Positions 60,291 through 64,000 of a stretch of DNA of 64,000 nucleotides are shown piece after piece. The DNA comes from Streptomyces goshikiensis (GTDB lineage Bacteria > Actinomycetota > Actinomycetes > Streptomycetales > Streptomycetaceae), in the NCBI RefSeq assembly GCF_014650555.1, contig NZ_BMVE01000007.1:403803-467802 (forward strand), given 5' to 3'. The position numbers and the translations under genes are program-made. Position 1 is the stretch's first letter. Each line of letters begins with the position of its first letter. The notes under the pieces are model-generated. The model did no database searches and had not been told where the DNA came from. It worked only from the letters and a program-made list of their open reading frames with translations.

Positions 60291-63165
60291 CGATGTCCCA
60301 ACTGACCGGCAGGTCTTGACGACGAGTTATGTTGATCTTCCGGTAGACCCGGGTCAGATGCTGCTCCACGGTACTGACGGTGATGAACAGCTTGGCCCCG
60401 ATCTCCCGGTTCGTATACCCGTGCGCGGCCAGCGCCGCCACCCGGCGCTCGGCGTCCGTCAGCGTGGACACCACCTCCGGCCCGGGCCCCGGCGCCACGG
60501 AGCTCGGCTCCGGCGCCGCGACCGGCCGCGGCGGCGCGCTCTGCGGGGGCTGGTCGGCCTGGAGGCGCAGGGAGAGGTCCCGGGACCCGCAGGCCTCGGC
60601 GATCCGCCACGCCCGGCGGGTGCAGGTCTTGCCCCGGGCCGTGTCCCCGAGCTGCTCGTAGGCGACCGCGAGGTCGGTCAGGGCGCGGGCCAGCTCGTGG
60701 GAGTCGCCCTCTTCCTGGAGCAGGGTCACGGCCCGCTCCAGCAGCGCGGGCCGCTCGGCCAGCGGCCGGGCGCCCGCCAGTACCCGCAGGGCCAGGCCCC
60801 GCACCCGCTGTCCGGCGTCCTCGGCGAGCTGCTCGCGGGCGTACCGCTCCGCCTGGCCGCGGTTGCCGAGGGCCAGCGAGGCCTCGGCGACCCCGACCCG
60901 CCAGGGCGCCACCCCCGCCCGGTCCATGTCCCACTCGCGCATCAGCCGCCCGCAGGTCATGAAGTCCGTGAGGGCCGCGTGGTGGCGTCCGGTGGCGAGC
61001 TGGTGCCTGCCACGCGCGTAGACGTAGTGCAGTCCGTAGCGGGTGAGCAGCATCTGCTCCGGCACCGGGTGGTCCACCAGCGCCGCCGCCGCCTCGTGGT
61101 CGCCCATGGCGGTCCGTGCCTCTATGAGGGCCGCCAGCGGGATGCCGATGCCCACGCCCCAGCCGTGCGGCGGGAGTTGCTCCATCGCCTCCTCCGCGAG
61201 CCGCCGCGTCTGGACCAGTTCGCCGCGGCGCAGCGCCATGTGCGCGCGCATCGCCTGCATGACCGCGGTCCAGCCGGGCGCGTCGCGCTCGGCGGCCTCC
61301 TCCAGCAGCCGGTCCGCCCACAGGGTCGCCGCGCCCAGCCGGTCCGCGTACAGCAGGGCCAGCAGGCACGCCCGTACCGTGACGTGGGTCTCCTCGGTGA
61401 GCCGCGTACCGGACAGGATCCGCTCGGCGCGCTCGGTCAGCTCCTCGTCCGCGGGCCTCGCGGGGCCCGCGCTCAGGACGCCTTGGAGCGCTCCCATCGC
61501 GGCCATGACGCCGTCCTCGGCGGTGAGCTCGGGGGACTCCGCGCTCTCCAGGGCCGGGCCGAAGGCGCTGTCCAGCCGGTCCAGCAGCGTGGGGTACGTG
61601 GAGGCCAGCACCAGCCGTACGCTGCGCAGTTCGGCGGTGAGCGCGGCATCGGGGTTGCCCGGCATGCCCTCCAGGGCGTGCTGGATGGCCGTCGCGGCGT
61701 CGTCGATCCAGCCGTTCCACAGCAGGTCCCCGACGAGCCGCAGCGATTCGGTGACCGGCAGCGAGCCCTGCTGGGAGGCGGCGTTCAGCGGCCGCAGTTC
61801 CCGCGCCCAGGCGGACGGGTTGACCCGCCATATGAACTTGGCCATGCTCGCCCGGAGCTGGAGCCGCTCCCGCTGGTCCCGGGAGCAGAGCTCCGCCAGC
61901 CGCAGGCAGCGCACCGCGAACCCGACCCGCTGGGAGGCCAGCGCGGTGTGGGCGGCGTCGCTCAACACCCCCGGCGCCCAGTCCTCTTCGGGCAGGGCGC
62001 TCCCGAGGCCCAGGAGCTGCGCGGCGACGGCCACCGGCGCCGCCCCGGCCTCGTACAGCAGCCGGGCGGCGCGCCGGCGCAGCAGGGACACGTCGTCGTC
62101 GGCCAGGCTCTCCAGTACCGCCGTCCGCACCGATCCGTGCCAGAAGCGGACCCCCTGGAGGATGCCCGCCTCACCGAGGGCGGCGACCACCTCCTCCACC
62201 GTCCGCTCCTCGGCCTCCACCAGCCGGGCCAGCAGCGGCAGGGGGGCGGCGCTGCCCAGCAGCGCGATGCCCTGGGCGACCAGCAGGCCGTCGGGGCCCG
62301 TCCGGTGGACGCAGAACAGCGCGTTCTGCAGGAACCGCTCACCCGGGTGGAAGGATCCGGCGGCCGGGTCCGCGCCCCGCCGCCGGGGCGCGTTGTCTTC
62401 GAGGAGGCTGTGGACGAGCAGCGGGTTGCCGCCGGTGGCCGCGTGCAGGGCGGAGGCCAGCCGGGCGGTGTGCCCGGGGTCGGGCGCGCCCGTGGCCGTA
62501 CGGGGCGCCTCCTCGGCCCGGTGGGCCAGCAGCTCCTCGACTCCCCGGGCGCTGAGGGGGCGCAGCCGCAGGCGAAGTCCCGTGCTCTGGCGCAGGAGTT
62601 CCTCCAGGACGTGCGGAGGGCTCGCGCCCGCGTCGGGGCCGCGCGTCACCATCAGGGAGAGCCGGGCGCCGGTGCCGCGCGCCCGGTCCAGGGCGTACCG
62701 CAGGCAGTGCAGGGACTGCGGATCGGCGTACTGCACGTCGTCGATGGCGATCAGGACGGGTCCGTGCGCCGCGAGCCCGGCGAGCCGGGCGTGGAAGGCC
62801 ATGAGGGTCTGGGCCGGAACGAGGTCTTCGGCGCCGGCCGGCCCGAGGAGCGGGAGTGAGCCCGCGGTGTCCGTGGTGTCGCGCAGCAGTTCCTCCACCA
62901 CGCCGAAGGGGATGTCCTGTTCGGCGGCCGAGGTCACCGCGCTGAGGAGCCGGACGCCCGAGTCGGCGGTCCGCTCCAGCACGCGGTGGAGCAGGGCCGT
63001 CTTGCCCGACGCGACCGGGCCGCTGATCACCGCGATCCGGCCGGGTCTGGAGGGGTCTTCAGGGGCGCTGCCGAGGGTGGCTCCGTGTGTGCTTCCGTGG
63101 GGCCGGGCGGCGCCGGACACCCAGGAGGTCAGCTTGGCGATCTGTTCGTCTCGCTCCACCAACAT
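60271..63165 (-). CDS. LAL-type (large ATP-binding) LuxR-family transcriptional regulator
   Basis: 964 residues. An N-terminal AAA-type ATPase has Walker A GPVASGKTALL (49-59) and Walker B-like VLIAIDDVQYAD (137-148). A long helical, TPR-like middle follows. The C-terminal LuxR helix-turn-helix reads LTDAERRVAALAAHGYTNRE then AKLFITVSTVEQHLTRVYRK (about 895-950). The length is typical of LAL regulators, which act as pathway-specific activators in many macrolide and polyene clusters. ATG 63165 has ggggagg 11 nt upstream. It is first in a - strand series with the phosphoesterase (20-bp overlap) and PPTase. The non-coding region ahead of it and the 53611-53916 region both carry TAGGGG boxes that could be its targets. 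No TTA codon was noticed in it. Confidence 0.93.
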   Translation of the reverse strand: MLVERDEQIAKLTSWVSGAARPHGSTHGATLGSAPEDPSRPGRIAVISGPVASGKTALLHRVLERTADSGVRLLSAVTSAAEQDIPFGVVEELLRDTTDTAGSLPLLGPAGAEDLVPAQTLMAFHARLAGLAAHGPVLIAIDDVQYADPQSLHCLRYALDRARGTGARLSLMVTRGPDAGASPPHVLEELLRQSTGLRLRLRPLSARGVEELLAHRAEEAPRTATGAPDPGHTARLASALHAATGGNPLLVHSLLEDNAPRRRGADPAAGSFHPGERFLQNALFCVHRTGPDGLLVAQGIALLGSAAPLPLLARLVEAEERTVEEVVAALGEAGILQGVRFWHGSVRTAVLESLADDDVSLLRRRAARLLYEAGAAPVAVAAQLLGLGSALPEEDWAPGVLSDAAHTALASQRVGFAVRCLRLAELCSRDQRERLQLRASMAKFIWRVNPSAWARELRPLNAASQQGSLPVTESLRLVGDLLWNGWIDDAATAIQHALEGMPGNPDAALTAELRSVRLVLASTYPTLLDRLDSAFGPALESAESPELTAEDGVMAAMGALQGVLSAGPARPADEELTERAERILSGTRLTEETHVTVRACLLALLYADRLGAATLWADRLLEEAAERDAPGWTAVMQAMRAHMALRRGELVQTRRLAEEAMEQLPPHGWGVGIGIPLAALIEARTAMGDHEAAAALVDHPVPEQMLLTRYGLHYVYARGRHQLATGRHHAALTDFMTCGRLMREWDMDRAGVAPWRVGVAEASLALGNRGQAERYAREQLAEDAGQRVRGLALRVLAGARPLAERPALLERAVTLLQEEGDSHELARALTDLAVAYEQLGDTARGKTCTRRAWRIAEACGSRDLSLRLQADQPPQSAPPRPVAAPEPSSVAPGPGPEVVSTLTDAERRVAALAAHGYTNREIGAKLFITVSTVEQHLTRVYRKINITRRQDLPVSWDIDVAHTA

Positions 63166-63458
63166 GGATGTGGAAGCCTCCCCGGTGAGATACGAAAACG
63201 TCGCATGTCGGTCTCATGGCATGACATGGCTATTCATTCGAGCGCCCGCGCGCAGCAGGAAGTCGGCGCCCGAGAGCGCATGGAATTGAGCGCTCACCGT
63301 TGGTCAAACGGCAGGCCGGTTCTTCCCGTTCGGCAGTTCGGACAGAACTCTATCAACATTGCTCCGCTTGCCTGCGTACGATCCTTATCTCTTGATGCGA
63401 CGCAGACAGGTCGCGATCGGTTCAACCGAATCGCAGATGGTTCCGTATCGTCACGTTC

Positions 63459-63480
63459 GGAAACCTCAAGGAAACCTCAA
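63459..63480. repeat. Tandem 11-bp direct repeat (ggaaacctcaa x2)
   Basis: Two exact, adjacent copies at 63459-63469 and 63470-63480. The 11-bp period equals the spacing of direct-repeat operators recognised by SARP-type activators, but no SARP gene is in the window. Confidence 0.65.
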
Positions 63481-63508
63481 ATACACATGGATTCCCCTGA
63501 TTCCGCTC

Positions 63509-63536
63509 TAGGGGTGGTCGTGCGGAGATTAGGGGT
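63509..63536. repeat. Pair of TAGGGGT boxes 21 nt apart
   Basis: taggggt occurs at 63509-63515 and 63530-63536, about 115-140 bp before the carboxylase start. The arrangement resembles the paired taggggggaata repeats of the 53611-53916 promoter region. Confidence 0.5.
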
Positions 63537-63650
63537 CGGAGGCGGTGGAGAAGCCGCCCGCGCCGCTCGTTTAATGGCGGGGTGCGGGCCCTTGGAGGCC
63601 CGCGCGAACCGATGACGCCCGCATCCGCGGGGCCGGGGGCGAGAGGGCAC

Positions 63651-64000
63651 ATGACGAAGAACCTCACCGGGCAGGTGGCCGAACTGCGCGAGCTGCGTGA
63701 GCAGGCCCGGCGTGGGCCCAGTGACCGGGCGACCGAGGCGCAGCACGCCAAGGGCAAGCTGACGGCCCGGGAGCGGATCGCGCTGCTCCTTGACGAGGGT
63801 TCGTTCCATGAGGTCGAGCAGTTGCGCCGGCACCGGGCGACCGGGTTCGGTCTGGAGGGCAAGAAGCCTTACACCGATGGTGTGATCACGGGGTGGGGGA
63901 AGGTCGAGGGCCGGACGGTCTTCGTCTACGCGCATGACTTCCGTATCTTCGGTGGCGCGCTGGGTGAGGCGCACGCGACGAAGATCCACAAGATCATGGA
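63651..64000 (+). CDS. Propionyl-/acyl-CoA carboxylase beta subunit, N-terminal fragment (3' end outside the window)
   Basis: The first 116 codons run off the right edge. The protein has the start of a carboxyltransferase domain: GKLTARERIALLLDEGSFHE, then TDGVITGWGKVEGR, and VYAHDFRIFGGALGEAHATK, which matches acetyl/propionyl-CoA carboxylase beta chains (full length ~530 residues). ATG 63651 is preferred because gagaggg lies 5 nt upstream; an in-frame ATG at 63612 is the alternative. Such a subunit would make methylmalonyl-CoA from propionyl-CoA, the extender used by the three YASH-type ATs here. It may equally be a primary-metabolism gene that marks the cluster border. It diverges from the LuxR gene. 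Confidence 0.92.
   Translation, partial: MTKNLTGQVAELRELREQARRGPSDRATEAQHAKGKLTARERIALLLDEGSFHEVEQLRRHRATGFGLEGKKPYTDGVITGWGKVEGRTVFVYAHDFRIFGGALGEAHATKIHKIM

Larger units (their letters stand above)
63166..63650. promoter_or_regulatory. 485-bp divergent intergenic region (regulator / carboxylase)
   Basis: Noticeably lower in GC than the genes and without a credible open frame. It contains a near-palindrome cggttcaaccg (63418-63428), a tandem 11-mer (63459-63480), two TAGGGGT boxes 21 nt apart (63509 and 63530), and a small hairpin (63584-63590 with 63597-63603) in the leader of the carboxylase gene. Promoters for both flanking genes must be here; I cannot assign clear -35/-10 boxes. Confidence 0.7.

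Noticed and set aside
60046..63289. Two long + strand frames (60046-62859, 61043-63289) over the LuxR regulator
   Set aside because: Antisense to a gene with Walker and HTH motifs; the translations carry no domains.
1..64000. CRISPR arrays, insertion sequences, tRNA or rRNA genes, attachment sites
   Set aside because: I looked for spacer-repeat patterns, transposase motifs, terminal repeats and RNA structures and saw none; the large repeats are all homologous PKS domains.

Overview
The window is very GC-rich with strong third-position GC bias, and its gene families are those of an actinomycete, most likely a Streptomyces. Nearly all of it is one modular type I polyketide biosynthetic cluster. 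It is cut at the left edge inside a polyketide synthase (PKS) gene and ends on the right in what may be a housekeeping or precursor-supply gene.

Bases 1-50353 (all + strand) hold four collinear PKS genes. The first is only the tail of a module (KR-ACP). The second has two KS-AT-KR-ACP modules with methylmalonyl-type ATs. The third encodes about 7487 residues: KS-AT-DH-KR-ACP, then KS-AT-DH-ER-KR-ACP, then two KS-AT-DH-KR-ACP, all with malonyl-type ATs. The fourth has three KS-AT-DH-KR-ACP modules (malonyl, malonyl, methylmalonyl) and a C-terminal thioesterase, so it is the chain-release end. Read collinearly, the carboxyl end of the product would be a 2-methyl-2,4,6,8,10-pentaenoyl unit, a saturated C12-C13 pair, a C14 double bond, then 16-methyl-17-hydroxy, 18-methyl-19-hydroxy and a C21 hydroxyl. 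This structure is an inference from domains.

Bases 50458-53610 (- strand) hold a stand-alone acyltransferase and a two-gene ABC exporter. Bases 53917-56716 (+ strand) hold a shortened nucleotidyltransferase homologue, a type II thioesterase homologue without its catalytic Ser and His, and an acyl-CoA ligase. Bases 56810-63165 (- strand) hold a lysine/arginine 2-monooxygenase-family flavoenzyme, a Sfp-type phosphopantetheinyl transferase, a calcineurin-like phosphoesterase and a large ATP-binding LuxR regulator. From 63651 the start of a propionyl-CoA carboxylase beta subunit runs off the right edge.

Proposed logic: the 2-monooxygenase converts a basic amino acid (Arg or Lys) to an amide. After hydrolysis the acid is activated by the acyl-CoA ligase and loaded by the stand-alone acyltransferase. 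The PKS line extends it, the terminal TE releases it as a macrolactone, macrolactam or free acid, the PPTase arms the ACPs, and the ABC pair exports the product. The amidase, any guanidine-removing ureohydrolase and the loading module are not in the window. The most unusual part is the coupled pair of catalytically degenerate genes at 53917-55220. Their promoter region carries a 22-nt-spaced direct repeat, and the second gene contains a rare TTA codon.
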